Of a DNA stretch of 64,000 nt, positions 28,020 to 36,812 are shown piece by piece. A model generated the notes under the pieces. That model ran no database searches. It saw nothing but the letters and a program-made list of their open reading frames with translations, and was not told the origin of the DNA. The stretch spans positions 1 through 64,000 of the forward strand of contig JAHBWH010000006.1 in NCBI GenBank assembly GCA_019637115.1. Reading direction: 5' to 3'. The translations under genes were made by a program, and so were the position numbers. Numbering within the stretch: position 1 is the first letter of the stretch; each line of letters opens with the position of its first letter. The stretch is from Myxococcales bacterium. GTDB lineage: Bacteria > Myxococcota_A > Polyangia > Polyangiales > Houyiibacteriaceae.

Positions 28020-29696
28020 TCAGTGCACGAGGACCGACTCGCGCTCGCGGATCTCGAGGATCCCGCCCGACGTCGTCTCGTAGCGCACGGCGCCCTCGAT
28101 CTCCGGCACGAGGAGGTTCGCGTACCCGGCCACCGAGAGCTCGACCTGCCGAGCGGCGACCCACCCGAGCGAGCGACCGTAGGCATCACGAGCCCGCACC
28201 ATCACCACCTGCTCGTCCTCGCCGCTCTCGGCGGGCTCCTCGTCGAGCACGCCCGCCCAGCGAGGTGCCTGGAAGGGGCCGAGCTGGAAGAGGTGGTGAG
28301 GCAACGCGCGGCCCGAGAGCGTGCGCGAGCCGGTGACCGCGACCACACGCTCGCGCATCGCGCGGTACGTGTAGTCGGAGACCCACTGCGGGTTGCAGTA
28401 GCCCATGAAGTCCGCGGTGTTCGGGCGGATCAGGGTACGGTTGCGGAAGTCGAAGCCCCAGACGCCGATCGCGCCGCCCGCGTGCGGGAAGGCCGGATCG
28501 ACGCCCGCCGGGTTGCCACAGGGCGCGTGCGCTCGGCCCATGGAGTGCGCGAGCTCGTGGATCGCCGTGTAGCGAGAGGCCTCGGTGTTGTAGCCGACCG
28601 CGACGCCGTAGCGTTGGCTCGCGGCGTTGCGGCTGTTCAGCGGCGCCATGCCCGCGATGCAGCCGCGGCTGCAGAACTCGGCGTAGGTGGCGGTCGGCGC
28701 GATGAGGCCGACGTAGTACTCGTCCGCGGGCGCGCCGTCCGTCTGGCGAAGGTTTCCGATGCCGCTGAGCAGGTTGCTCCACGCCTGGCCGCTGCTCGGG
28801 GGCAACGTGGAGTTCGTGCTCACGGGCGCGCGCAGGCGGATGCGCACGTCGACGACCGGCCAGAGCGCGAGGAAGTGGTTGCGGAGATCCTCGAGGGCTG
28901 CGTCGCTCACGTCGGGCATCCGGCCGCTCCCGTCGGCGTTGTAGCGAATCGGCACGACGACGACGTCGAGGGTGCCGTTGGTCAAGAGCTGGAGATCGAG
29001 CTGGCTGCCGTCGCGCGGATAGCGCGTCGTGGCCTCGGCGCCGCGACCGCCGGGCGCGAGCAGACGCACGGACACGGAGGTCTCCGGCGTCAGGACGTCG
29101 CGAGGCACGAGCACGTTCAAGGTGGTCGCCGCGGTCTCGACGACCGACGCGCCGCTCACCATGGCCTCCGTGCGGAAGGTGCGCTCTCCGTCGCGAGTCT
29201 CGAAGCGCACGAGGGCCATCACCGTCTGCGGCGACCAAGCGCCGGTCGGGCGCACGAAGACGCGCAGCAGCGAGGGCTTGTTGGCGAGCAGAGGGATGGT
29301 GCGGGTCGCCGGCGCGCCGTTGACCACGAGGGGCACGCGGATCGACTGGTACATCTCGAGGCCAGAGAGCTCGAGCCCGTCGACCGGGCCATAGCCGGGC
29401 GGGGCGCCGTTGTCGTCGGCGCCCGCGTCGAAGCCCGCGTCCTCCATCGGCGGCGCGAACCCCGCGTCCTCCATCGGCGGCGCGAAGCCCCCGTCCTCCA
29501 TCGGCGGCACGAAGCCCGCGTCCTCGGTCGGCGGCACGAGGCCCGCGTCGTCCGTGGCGGGAGGAGCGCCGCCGTCCGTGACGTCCGGGGCGTCGGTGCC
29601 CGCATCGGGCTCGGGCGCCGGATCACGCCCGGAGGCCGTCCCCGAGGCGCTGCAGGCGAGGAGGAGGAGACAGGTCCACGAGAGGCTTGCACGCAT
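28020..29696 (-). CDS. Metzincin-type zinc metallopeptidase lipoprotein
   Basis: 558 residues. The ATG at 29696 gives MRASLSWTCLLLLAC (lipobox). A 90-residue Asp/Pro-rich linker contains repeats of PPMEDAGFA. The C-terminal half holds the zinc-binding motif HELAHSMGRAHAPC (HExxHxxGxxH), characteristic of metzincins. Asn/Pro-rich loops follow (GVWGFDFRNRTLIRPNTADFM), where the later Met could form the Met-turn (DFMGYC). Probably a surface or secreted protease; the substrate is unknown. Transcribed divergently from the metallophosphoesterase gene. Confidence 0.86.
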   Translation of the reverse strand: MRASLSWTCLLLLACSASGTASGRDPAPEPDAGTDAPDVTDGGAPPATDDAGLVPPTEDAGFVPPMEDGGFAPPMEDAGFAPPMEDAGFDAGADDNGAPPGYGPVDGLELSGLEMYQSIRVPLVVNGAPATRTIPLLANKPSLLRVFVRPTGAWSPQTVMALVRFETRDGERTFRTEAMVSGASVVETAATTLNVLVPRDVLTPETSVSVRLLAPGGRGAEATTRYPRDGSQLDLQLLTNGTLDVVVVPIRYNADGSGRMPDVSDAALEDLRNHFLALWPVVDVRIRLRAPVSTNSTLPPSSGQAWSNLLSGIGNLRQTDGAPADEYYVGLIAPTATYAEFCSRGCIAGMAPLNSRNAASQRYGVAVGYNTEASRYTAIHELAHSMGRAHAPCGNPAGVDPAFPHAGGAIGVWGFDFRNRTLIRPNTADFMGYCNPQWVSDYTYRAMRERVVAVTGSRTLSGRALPHHLFQLGPFQAPRWAGVLDEEPAESGEDEQVVMVRARDAYGRSLGWVAARQVELSVAGYANLLVPEIEGAVRYETTSGGILEIRERESVLVH

Positions 29697-29860
29697 GCGG
29701 GGCGCCGTGTGCACGAACCGTGCACAGGCGGTCACGATATATTCGTCAATGATCTCGGTGAGGCACGGGGCGACGGCTGTCATCCGCGGAGTGACACGGG
29801 CGTGCAGCGGTGATCTGCGCTCGCGAACAGAACCGCGTTCTCGTGATGACGTGCTCCCAT

Positions 29861-29917
29861 CGATTCCGAGCGCCCGTTGATTCCGAGCGCGCGCCCGTTG
29901 ATTCCGAGGGTGCGCCC
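29861..29917. repeat. Short direct repeat upstream of metallophosphoesterase gene
   Basis: Three copies of GATTCCGAGCGC or close variants separated by GCGCCCGTT, just before the start at 29933. Lies in the 236-bp divergent promoter region, which also has a short AT-rich stretch at about 29737-29755. Confidence 0.75.
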
Positions 29918-29932
29918 GCTACCGTAGGCGCG

Positions 29933-30967
29933 ATGCGGACGCTCGCGTGCCTCTCGGCGCTATTGCTCACATCGGCGGCGTGCGGCGACGGCGCCGCTCC
30001 GGGAGCCGACGGCGGCGTCCGCCCACCCGTGATCGCGCGCGACGCCGGCGCACCCGACGTCGGCCCGCCCGCGGACTGGACCCTCATCGTGTTGCCGGAC
30101 ACGCAGTACCTCGCGGCCTCGTATCCCGAGATCTTCGAGGAGCAGACGCGGTGGATCGTCGAGCAGAAGGAGGCCCTCAACATCCAGCTCGTCGTCCACG
30201 TCGGGGACATCGTCGACGACAACATGGATGGCCAATGGGCCGCCGCGCATGCCGCGCTGACACGGCTCGACGGCGTCGTGCCCTACGTGCTGGCGCCGGG
30301 CAACCACGACCTCGGGCCGGGTGGATCGGCGGCTGACCGCAGCACGCTGATGAACGCCTACTTCCCGCTCGAGAAGTTCGCGGTGCTTCCGTCCTATGGG
30401 GGGGCCTTCGAAGCGGATCGGGTGGAGAACACCTACCACCTCGTCCCCACGCCCACGGGCCCGTGGCTCGTCCTCGCCCTGGAGTTCGGCCCGCGCGACC
30501 CGGTCGTCGCGTGGGCGCGCGAGGTCGTCCGCGCGTACCCGGAGATGCCGTGCCTCGTCGTCACGCACGCCTACCTCTACTCGGACGACACACGCTACGA
30601 CTGGGCGCGCTACGGCGCCGCGCAGCTCTGGAGCCCCTACACCTATGGCGTCGCGAGCGACCCCGAGGGGGTCAACGACGCGGAGGAGATGTTCCAGGGC
30701 TTCATCGCCGACAGCTCCAACGTGCGCCTCGTGGTCTCTGGCCACGTGCTCAACGACGGCGTCGGTCAGCTCACGAGCGAGCGCGCCGACGGCGAGGTCG
30801 TCCACCAGCTCCTGGCGAACTTTCAGTTCGAGCCGCTCGGCGGGGCGGGTTTCTTGCGCGTCATGACCTTCTCGGCTGACGGCCGGCGCGTCGACGTCCG
30901 CACCTACTCGCCGTACCTCGACGAGCACCGCACCTCGCCGGAGCACGAGTTCTCGCTCGAACTCTGA
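29933..30967 (+). CDS. Calcineurin-like metallophosphoesterase lipoprotein
   Basis: 344 residues. ATG 29933 gives MRTLACLSALLLTSAAC (lipobox SAAC). The phosphoesterase core has LIVLPDTQYLA (metal Asp), VVHVGDIVDDN (GDxxD), VLAPGNHDLG (GNHD), LVVTHAYLY and VVSGHV (metal His). The domain matches secreted metallophosphoesterases acting on phosphomono- or diesters. Substrate unknown. The open frame extends upstream to 29810, but through repeats and without a signal sequence. Confidence 0.87.
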   Translation: MRTLACLSALLLTSAACGDGAAPGADGGVRPPVIARDAGAPDVGPPADWTLIVLPDTQYLAASYPEIFEEQTRWIVEQKEALNIQLVVHVGDIVDDNMDGQWAAAHAALTRLDGVVPYVLAPGNHDLGPGGSAADRSTLMNAYFPLEKFAVLPSYGGAFEADRVENTYHLVPTPTGPWLVLALEFGPRDPVVAWAREVVRAYPEMPCLVVTHAYLYSDDTRYDWARYGAAQLWSPYTYGVASDPEGVNDAEEMFQGFIADSSNVRLVVSGHVLNDGVGQLTSERADGEVVHQLLANFQFEPLGGAGFLRVMTFSADGRRVDVRTYSPYLDEHRTSPEHEFSLEL

Positions 30968-30993
30968 GCGATCTTCGCTGCCGCGACTGTGTG

Positions 30994-31172
30994 CGAGACC
31001 GGTCCGCGACCGGGTCGGAGACCGGGTCCGAGACCGGGGCCGAGACCGGGACCGAGACCGCGGCCGAGACCGCGGCCGAGACCGGGCCGAGACCGCGGCC
31101 GAGACCGGGCCGAGACCGCGGCCGAGACCGCGGCCGAGACCGCGGCCGAGACCGGGGCCGCGTCCGAGACAC
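30994..31172. repeat. GAGACCGCGGCC 6/12-bp tandem repeat tract
   Basis: About 30 hexamer-scale units of GAGACC alternating with GGGTCC, GCGGCC or GGGGCC fill most of the gap before the aldo/keto reductase gene. The 286-bp gap (30968-31253) holds nothing else recognisable. Confidence 0.9.
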
Positions 31173-31253
31173 GAACTGGTGCACGGGGCCCCGCGTGTGG
31201 GCCGATCGGTCACGCGGTCGACAGCGCCGGGGTGGGCCGACACAGTGCCAACC

Positions 31254-32339
31254 GTGAGCCAACGACATGCTTCTCTCGACCGCGTCGAGGTCGACGGGGT
31301 CATCCTCGGCGCGATGGGGTTCGGCGCCCCGACCGCCGACGAGGGCGCCGAAGTGGACCGGCTGCTCGCGTGCCTCGACGCCGGCTTCGACGCGATCGAC
31401 ACCGCGCCGCTCTACGACTTCGGGGCCAGCGAGCGCGTCATCGGCCGGGCGCTCGCGCAGCGGACGGGCGCCCGGCCCCTCGTGCTCACCAAGGTCGGGC
31501 TCCGCTGGGACGACCACCACGGCGAGGTGCTCTTCGTCGCCCGAGATCCCGCGAGCGGCGCGCCGATGCCGGTCAGGCGGGACTCCCGGCCCGAGTCGAT
31601 CGCGCTCGAGGTCGCGCGGAGCCTCGAGCGCCTCGGCGTCGAGCGCCTGGACCTCGTGCAGGTGCACCAACGCGACCCCCACGTCCCGGTCGCCGCGACG
31701 ATGGGCGCGCTCGCGGAGCTCGTCCACGCTGGGAAGGTGCGCGCAATCGGTGTCTCGAACTTCGAGGCGGCCGACGTCGCGGAGGCGGCGCGCGCGCTCG
31801 GCGAGATCCCGCTCACGAGCTTGCAGAGCGAGTACAGCCTGCTCGCGCGCGAGATCGAGGCGGGCCCCTTCGCCGCAGCGCGCGACGTCGGCGCGGGGCT
31901 CTTGGCCTACTCGCCGCTCGCGCAGGGTCTCCTCACCGGCGCCCACGGCCCGGAGCGCCGCTACGCGTCGGACGATTGGCGCGCGGACACGCCGCGCTTC
32001 TCGCGGCGGGCGCGCGCGCGCATCGCCCGCGCGCTCGACGAGGTCGCGCGGCCCATCGCGCGGCGGCACGACGCGACGCTCGCCCAGGTCGCGCTCGCGT
32101 GGGTCCTGCATCAGCGCGGGGTCGCGGCCGTGATCGCCGGCGCGAGCCGCGTCGAGCAGGCGCGCGAGAACCTCGGCGCCGCGTCGCTCTCGCTCTCGCC
32201 GCTGGAGCGAGAGCAGCTCGCGCGCGGCTTCGACGGCCTCGGTGAGGACCCGCTCGCGCGCGTGACGGGCCTGCCGCGTCGCGTGGGTCGACGCCTGCTC
32301 GGCCCGCTGCGCCGAGTCGGCGCGGCGCTTCGGCGCTGA
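31254..32339 (+). CDS. Aldo/keto reductase
   Basis: 361 residues from GTG 31254. NADPH-dependent carbonyl reduction is expected. The catalytic tetrad is visible: D49 (AIDTAPLY), Y54, K80 (LVLTKVGL) and His in LDLVQVHQRD. Later motifs fit the family: IGVSNFEA, LQSEYSLL, YSPLAQGLL and GVAAVIAGASRVEQARENL. Similar to D-threo-aldose/galactose dehydrogenase-like members. The tail is Arg-rich (RRVGRRLLGPLRRV). Substrate unknown. Confidence 0.93.
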   Translation: MSQRHASLDRVEVDGVILGAMGFGAPTADEGAEVDRLLACLDAGFDAIDTAPLYDFGASERVIGRALAQRTGARPLVLTKVGLRWDDHHGEVLFVARDPASGAPMPVRRDSRPESIALEVARSLERLGVERLDLVQVHQRDPHVPVAATMGALAELVHAGKVRAIGVSNFEAADVAEAARALGEIPLTSLQSEYSLLAREIEAGPFAAARDVGAGLLAYSPLAQGLLTGAHGPERRYASDDWRADTPRFSRRARARIARALDEVARPIARRHDATLAQVALAWVLHQRGVAAVIAGASRVEQARENLGAASLSLSPLEREQLARGFDGLGEDPLARVTGLPRRVGRRLLGPLRRVGAALRR

Positions 32340-32655
32340 CCCTCGCGCGCGCGGCGCCTCGTGCTCGGCGTTCAGGCCGCGGACGGGGAGGCCGGCCGCG
32401 CGGACTCGAGTCCGCACGAGCGACGCCGCCCAGCGTGGGGTACGACCGGCCCTCGGAGCGATCGTCCGCCAGACCGCCGGCCTCGGTCGTGGAAACGACC
32501 AGACATCGCCCCGGACTCGCCCCAGAGATCGCCGCCAGCTCGTGCACCGACGCTGGCCTGAACGACGACACGTCGACATCGAGTCGCACGCCAGACGCGA
32601 AGAAGCCGGCCTCCTCCCGGGGGCCGGCCTCTTCGAACACGCGCGTCGTGGCCGC
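32340..32655. other. Gap between convergent genes, with terminator
   Basis: 316 bp. The only element I can support is the hairpin at 32600-32634 next to the amidase stop. The rest shows no gene or repeat. Confidence 0.5.
32600..32634 (-). terminator. Intrinsic terminator of the amidase gene
   Basis: On the minus strand, GAAGAGGCCGGC pairs with GCCGGCTTCTTC around a CCCCGGGAGGAG loop region, ending in a short T-rich run. It lies 22 bp beyond the stop at 32656. Confidence 0.65.
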
Positions 32656-34077
32656 TCAGGTGCCGCAGCCGCGCTGGCCCGTCGACTCCGTGCAGTAGCA
32701 GGAGCCGCACGAGCCGCGCGTCCTCCACGAGCCGTTGCAGCACTGGTAGCTCGGGCTGCAGGCCGTGTTCGCGTAGCGACCGCCGTAGGTGTGCGTGCAC
32801 GCCGCGCCCGCCGGCGGGCCCGAGGGCGCGCTGCAGCCGCGCTGACCCGTCGACTCGACGCAGGCGCACGAGCCGCACGCCCCACGCGCGCGCCAGCTGC
32901 CGTTGCAGCACTGGTAGCTCGCGCTGCAGGCGAGGTTGCCGTAGGTGCCGCCGTAGGTGTGGCGGCAGCTCCCGCCGGTCGCGGTCCCGCCGCCCGTCGA
33001 GCCCCCCGAGCTGGTACCGCTCAGCGTCTGCGAGCGTCCGATGTTGATCATCTCGCCGATGCGCGAGCGGACGTTCGCGCCGGGGCAGGTCGTCGACTGA
33101 CCGGCGTGCTGGCCGTGGCCCATCACCGTCGAGGTCGAGAGGTTGATGCCGTAGATGCGGCGCAGCGAGCCCATGAGCTGCCCGACCTTGCGGACCATCG
33201 CGTCGGTCGGACGCGTCGCGCCGAAGCCCGAGCAGCCGCTGGTGTGGTAGCAGCCGATGAAGCTGATGCCGATGTTGCCGGAGTTCTGGCCGCCGACGTG
33301 CGTGCCGAGCAGGTGCAGCGGGCGACCCTCGTAGAGGCGGCCGTCCGCGCCGATGAGGAAGTGGTAACCGATGTCACACCAGCCGCGGGTGTTCATGTGG
33401 AAGTTCTGCATGCCGCGCATCTGGCGCGCGGGGTCCGACGACGACGTGACCGTGTGGTGGACCGCGATGCGCCGCTTGCTCGCGTCGCGCGAGGTGCAGC
33501 GGGTCGCGCGAGCGCCCCATTGGGCGCGCGTCACGATGCCGAAGCCCTGCAGCTCCGAGCGCAGCTCCTGAGCGGCCGAGGCCACCTCGGGCGTCTCGAG
33601 GTCGTCGGTGCTCAGGTCGAGCTCGAGGGCCTCGGGGATCACCGCGGCGAAGCGGAGGTTGCCGAAGGCGTCCATGTCGCCGACGCGGACGCGCAGCTCG
33701 GCGCCCGTGCCGATGTCGCCGAAGTCGACGTTGGCGACGAGCTGATCCTCGTCCGACCATGTCGCGTCGAGCGGCAGCCACGGCCCCGGCCCCTCGGGCG
33801 TCAGCAGGCGCGCCTCGAGCGTCGGCGTCCGATCCGGCAGCAGCAGCCCGACCAGCACGCCCGCGCGCGACGCGCCGTCGATGGCGTCGAGCCGAGGTGA
33901 CACGAGCCAGTCGCCGTCGGATGTCCAGCTCGCGAGCATCGACTCCGGCGTCGCCGTGAGCTCCTGATGATCGTGAGAGTGTGCGTACTCGAAGCGCTGC
34001 ATCTCGTTGACGCAGCCCGCCCCGAGCCCAACCAGCAGGGAAACCATCAGCCCCGCGCCCAATCCCGTGAATCGCAT
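32656..34077 (-). CDS. PGRP-type N-acetylmuramoyl-L-alanine amidase lipoprotein with two Cys-rich C-terminal repeats
   Basis: 473 residues. ATG 34077 (GAGG site) gives a lipoprotein signal ending LVGLGAGC. The amidase_2/PGRP domain (about 180-350) has the zinc ligands: the first His in IAVHHTVTSS, then VMGHGQHAG and the Cys of TTCPGANVRSRI. Conserved DIGYHFLIGADGRLYEGRP and HVGGQNSGNIGISFIG are also present. After a Gly/Ser/Thr linker come two near-identical 45-residue modules (HTYGGTYGNLACSASYQCCNGSW ending ESTGQRGC) with 8 Cys each. Probably cleaves peptidoglycan stem peptides of prey or self; the modules may bind the wall. Confidence 0.9.
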   Translation of the reverse strand: MRFTGLGAGLMVSLLVGLGAGCVNEMQRFEYAHSHDHQELTATPESMLASWTSDGDWLVSPRLDAIDGASRAGVLVGLLLPDRTPTLEARLLTPEGPGPWLPLDATWSDEDQLVANVDFGDIGTGAELRVRVGDMDAFGNLRFAAVIPEALELDLSTDDLETPEVASAAQELRSELQGFGIVTRAQWGARATRCTSRDASKRRIAVHHTVTSSSDPARQMRGMQNFHMNTRGWCDIGYHFLIGADGRLYEGRPLHLLGTHVGGQNSGNIGISFIGCYHTSGCSGFGATRPTDAMVRKVGQLMGSLRRIYGINLSTSTVMGHGQHAGQSTTCPGANVRSRIGEMINIGRSQTLSGTSSGGSTGGGTATGGSCRHTYGGTYGNLACSASYQCCNGSWRARGACGSCACVESTGQRGCSAPSGPPAGAACTHTYGGRYANTACSPSYQCCNGSWRTRGSCGSCYCTESTGQRGCGT

Positions 34078-34181
34078 ATGCGACCTCGGTTCACGATCCG
34101 TGCCGGCGATCTCGGGCCAAATCGCGGACTTCACTCCGCAATTCGTCGCACGCTGTGCTCGGATGGACGGGGATGAGTGAG

Positions 34182-34340
34182 GATGAATGATGGACGCCTA
34201 CATCCCAGCTCCACCCCTGGGATCCGTGGAGCGCTCGCCGATCGCCGCACGCTCTTCGCGGCTCCAGGCGATGGATGATGGACACCTACACCCCGTCTCC
34301 CATCCCCTGGAGCCGCTCGCCCATCGCCGCACGGTCTGCG
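34182..34340. repeat. Two 85-bp imperfect direct repeats between lipoprotein and amidase genes
   Basis: Units at about 34182 and 34270 share GATGRATGATGGACRCCTAC, the CTCGCC-ATCGCCGCACG block and spacing. They lie in the 266-bp gap between two minus-strand genes, so probably upstream of the amidase promoter. Confidence 0.8.
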
Positions 34341-34343
34341 CGC

Positions 34344-36812
34344 TCACTCCACCCGGCGACCCGGTCCAAGCACGAGCACGCGGTCGCGCGCGAGGATCCA
34401 CAATCGGCCCTCGGCGTCCGTCTCGACGTCGACCAGATCCGTCGTCGGGAGCGATGAGCCCTCGCCGATCACGAGCCAGTCGCTGCCGTCGTAGCGAACG
34501 AGCCCGCGCGGGCCGGCGCCCCAGACGTGGCCTTGCGCGTCGAGCGCGAGCGCGAGCGGGCGCGCGTCGCGGACCGCCTGCGGCATCCGGAACTCGAACG
34601 TCTGGCGGAAGTAATAGCCGGGGCCCTCGGCGGCGGCGACCCAGACCTTGTTGGCTGCGCCGACGAGCACGTCGCTGACGACCTCGCCGCGCACGCCGCG
34701 CGCTTCGCCGAAGGTCACGCTCTGGAAGTTCCCGATGCGCACCGCGCCGACAACGGAGCCGAACCACGCGAAGCCCTCTTGGCCGAGGTCGATCCCCGTC
34801 ACCTCATCCGGGAGCTGCAGCGCGCCGCGTCCGCCCGCGGGGCGGCCCGCGTGGTGGTGGAGGACGTCGTCGCTGCGCGGGTCGAGCTGCACCACGCCGA
34901 ACGCGCGCTCGCGGCCGCGGTCGCGCGCGCGCAGCGCCACCCACGCGGTCTCGTCGTTGGCGACGCCGAGGAAGGGCAACGCGACGAGCGTGAGCGCGGC
35001 GGGGGCCGCGTCGCCGGTGGTGGGCTCGCTCGACGTCGCGGGTGCCGCCGTCGCGGCTGCCGTCGAACCAGGCGCTCCAGCCGAACCAGCGGTCGACCGA
35101 GCCGAGCCAGCCGAAGCCGCCGGACCCGAAGAAGCCGCCGAGCCCGTCGCCGAAGGCGTCGCTCCCGGACCAGGCTCCGCGGCAGCGGAGGGCTCCGCGT
35201 CCTCGGCCGGGACCCGTCGCTCGAGGACGATCGCCCAGGCGTCGCCCTCGCGGCGGTAGACCCTCAGCGCCGTCGGATCGTCGGGCACGGTCGCCGCCGC
35301 GTACACCCCGCGAGGTCCCGAGGCGATCGCGTGCAGCCGCGCGTCGGCCGGCGGCGCGACCCGCGCGAACGCGTCGCCATCCCACGCGCCGACGCGGCCG
35401 AGGCCGTCGATCACGTGCGCACGCCCGCGCGCGTCCTGCGCGATCTGCAGATCCCGATCGGCGACGAGGCTTCGGCTCGTCATGCGCGCGCCGAGCCCGC
35501 TCGCCCGCAGCGCGACGACGCCGCGGTTGCGGTCCGCCACGATCACGCGGTCGCCCAGGCTTCGCGCGAGCGCGATGGCGTCGCCGACGCGCGCGAGGTG
35601 CGCGACGCCGAAGCCCGGCGCGAGCAAGGTCGGCGCGTTCGCGGGGATGGAGGCGAGCGAGACGGCAGGCCGCGACGTCCTAGCAGCGTGCTCGCGCGCT
35701 CCGCCGAGGCGCGCCCGGTACGCGACCGACTGCCCGCGGTCTCCGTGCGCGAGCGGGTGGAGCGGGACGCCCGTCGAGCGCGCGGCGTCGCGGATGACGA
35801 AGGCGTGGTCGGGCGTGACGAGGATGGCGTCGCCGCCGAGGCGCTCGAGCGCGATGGCGCGCCGGTCGAGCCCGGGCGCGGTGTAGGAGAACCATCGCTC
35901 GGTGTCGTAGTAGGCGAGCCAGGCGTCGCTCGGCCCCTGGACGAGCGCCATCGCGCGGCCGCCGCCCATCGGGACGACGCCGCGTACGTAACCGCCAGGC
36001 AGCCCGCTCGTTTCGCCGTGCTCGCGGATGACGTCGCCCTGGTCGAGGTAGATCAGCCCCCGCGTGCCGCCGACCCAGAGACGCTCTTCCGGGCTCGGCC
36101 ACAGGCCGGTGCACTCGAAGGGCTCGCCGAAGGTCTGCCACTCGCCGTCGACGCGGCGCGCGAGACCGACCGAGCCGCAGGCCCAGAGCGCGCCGTCCGT
36201 GGTCGCCTCGAGCGCGACGAGCTCGCCGACCGGCGGCGCGCCGAGCGGCTCGGCCACGCCTCCGCGGAGCTGCACGACGCCCGCGAGGGTGCCGACGACG
36301 AGCGCGCCGTCGACGGTGGCCGCGAGCGCGCGCACGTCGGGGGAGGGGAGGGCGTTGAGGACGCGCGTCGGCGGCGCGGCCTCGTCGGCGAAGAGGAGGA
36401 CGCCGAGATCGGTCGCGACGGCGAGCGTGCCGCCGACGTCGGCGACGTCGCGGACGTCATCGAGGTCGTAGAGCACGCCGACGCTGCGCGTGAGCCCGCC
36501 CGCGGCCATCGAGGCCCCTGGCGTGGTCGGCACGCGGACGGTGGTGGGCGCACAGGCCGCGAGCGCGAGGGCGAGGCCGAGCGCGACGAGGGCGACGCCG
36601 GGCGACCTCCTCGTGTGCGCGGGGCGAGCGAGCGAGCCGCGACGCCACCTCCTCGCGTGCGCGGGGCGAGCGAGCGAGCCGCGACGCGGCCTCCTCGCGT
36701 GCGCGGGGGCGAGCGAGTCCCGACGCGGCCTCCTCGCGTGCGCGGCGAGCGAGTCGCGGCGCGACGGATCGGCCGAGCGGCGCGTCGCGTGGGTCGATCC
36801 CGACGCGCTCAT
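34344..36812 (-). CDS. Beta-propeller (regulator-propeller-like) lipoprotein with repeated Arg-rich N-terminus
   Basis: 822 residues. The core is a series of short propeller repeats (VADVGGTLAVATDLGVLLFAD, DGALWACGSVGLARRVDGEW, RLWVGGTRGLIYLD, GHVWGAGPRGLVRYDGSDW, GRLWILARDRVLVLG), as in two-component-regulator propellers but without a kinase domain. An Ala/Ser/Gly/Pro linker splits it. The lipoprotein signal (VALVALGLALALAAC) begins only at about residue 71. The preceding 70 residues contain four ARRPRRGSLA-type repeats encoded by a 42-bp DNA repeat, so the true start may be further in. ATG 36812 overlaps the gshB stop by ATGA. Confidence 0.75.
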   Translation of the reverse strand: MSASGSTHATRRSADPSRRDSLAAHARRPRRDSLAPAHARRPRRGSLARPAHARRWRRGSLARPAHTRRSPGVALVALGLALALAACAPTTVRVPTTPGASMAAGGLTRSVGVLYDLDDVRDVADVGGTLAVATDLGVLLFADEAAPPTRVLNALPSPDVRALAATVDGALVVGTLAGVVQLRGGVAEPLGAPPVGELVALEATTDGALWACGSVGLARRVDGEWQTFGEPFECTGLWPSPEERLWVGGTRGLIYLDQGDVIREHGETSGLPGGYVRGVVPMGGGRAMALVQGPSDAWLAYYDTERWFSYTAPGLDRRAIALERLGGDAILVTPDHAFVIRDAARSTGVPLHPLAHGDRGQSVAYRARLGGAREHAARTSRPAVSLASIPANAPTLLAPGFGVAHLARVGDAIALARSLGDRVIVADRNRGVVALRASGLGARMTSRSLVADRDLQIAQDARGRAHVIDGLGRVGAWDGDAFARVAPPADARLHAIASGPRGVYAAATVPDDPTALRVYRREGDAWAIVLERRVPAEDAEPSAAAEPGPGATPSATGSAASSGPAASAGSARSTAGSAGAPGSTAAATAAPATSSEPTTGDAAPAALTLVALPFLGVANDETAWVALRARDRGRERAFGVVQLDPRSDDVLHHHAGRPAGGRGALQLPDEVTGIDLGQEGFAWFGSVVGAVRIGNFQSVTFGEARGVRGEVVSDVLVGAANKVWVAAAEGPGYYFRQTFEFRMPQAVRDARPLALALDAQGHVWGAGPRGLVRYDGSDWLVIGEGSSLPTTDLVDVETDAEGRLWILARDRVLVLGPGRRVE
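36604..36768. repeat. 42-bp tandem repeat inside the lipoprotein 5' end
   Basis: Four units of CCTCCTCGCGTGCGCGGGGC plus GAGCGAGCGAGCCGCGACG, with small indels. In the minus-strand frame they encode the repeated ARRPRRGSLARPAH segment. Each unit also carries an AGGAGG stretch on the coding strand. Confidence 0.85.
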
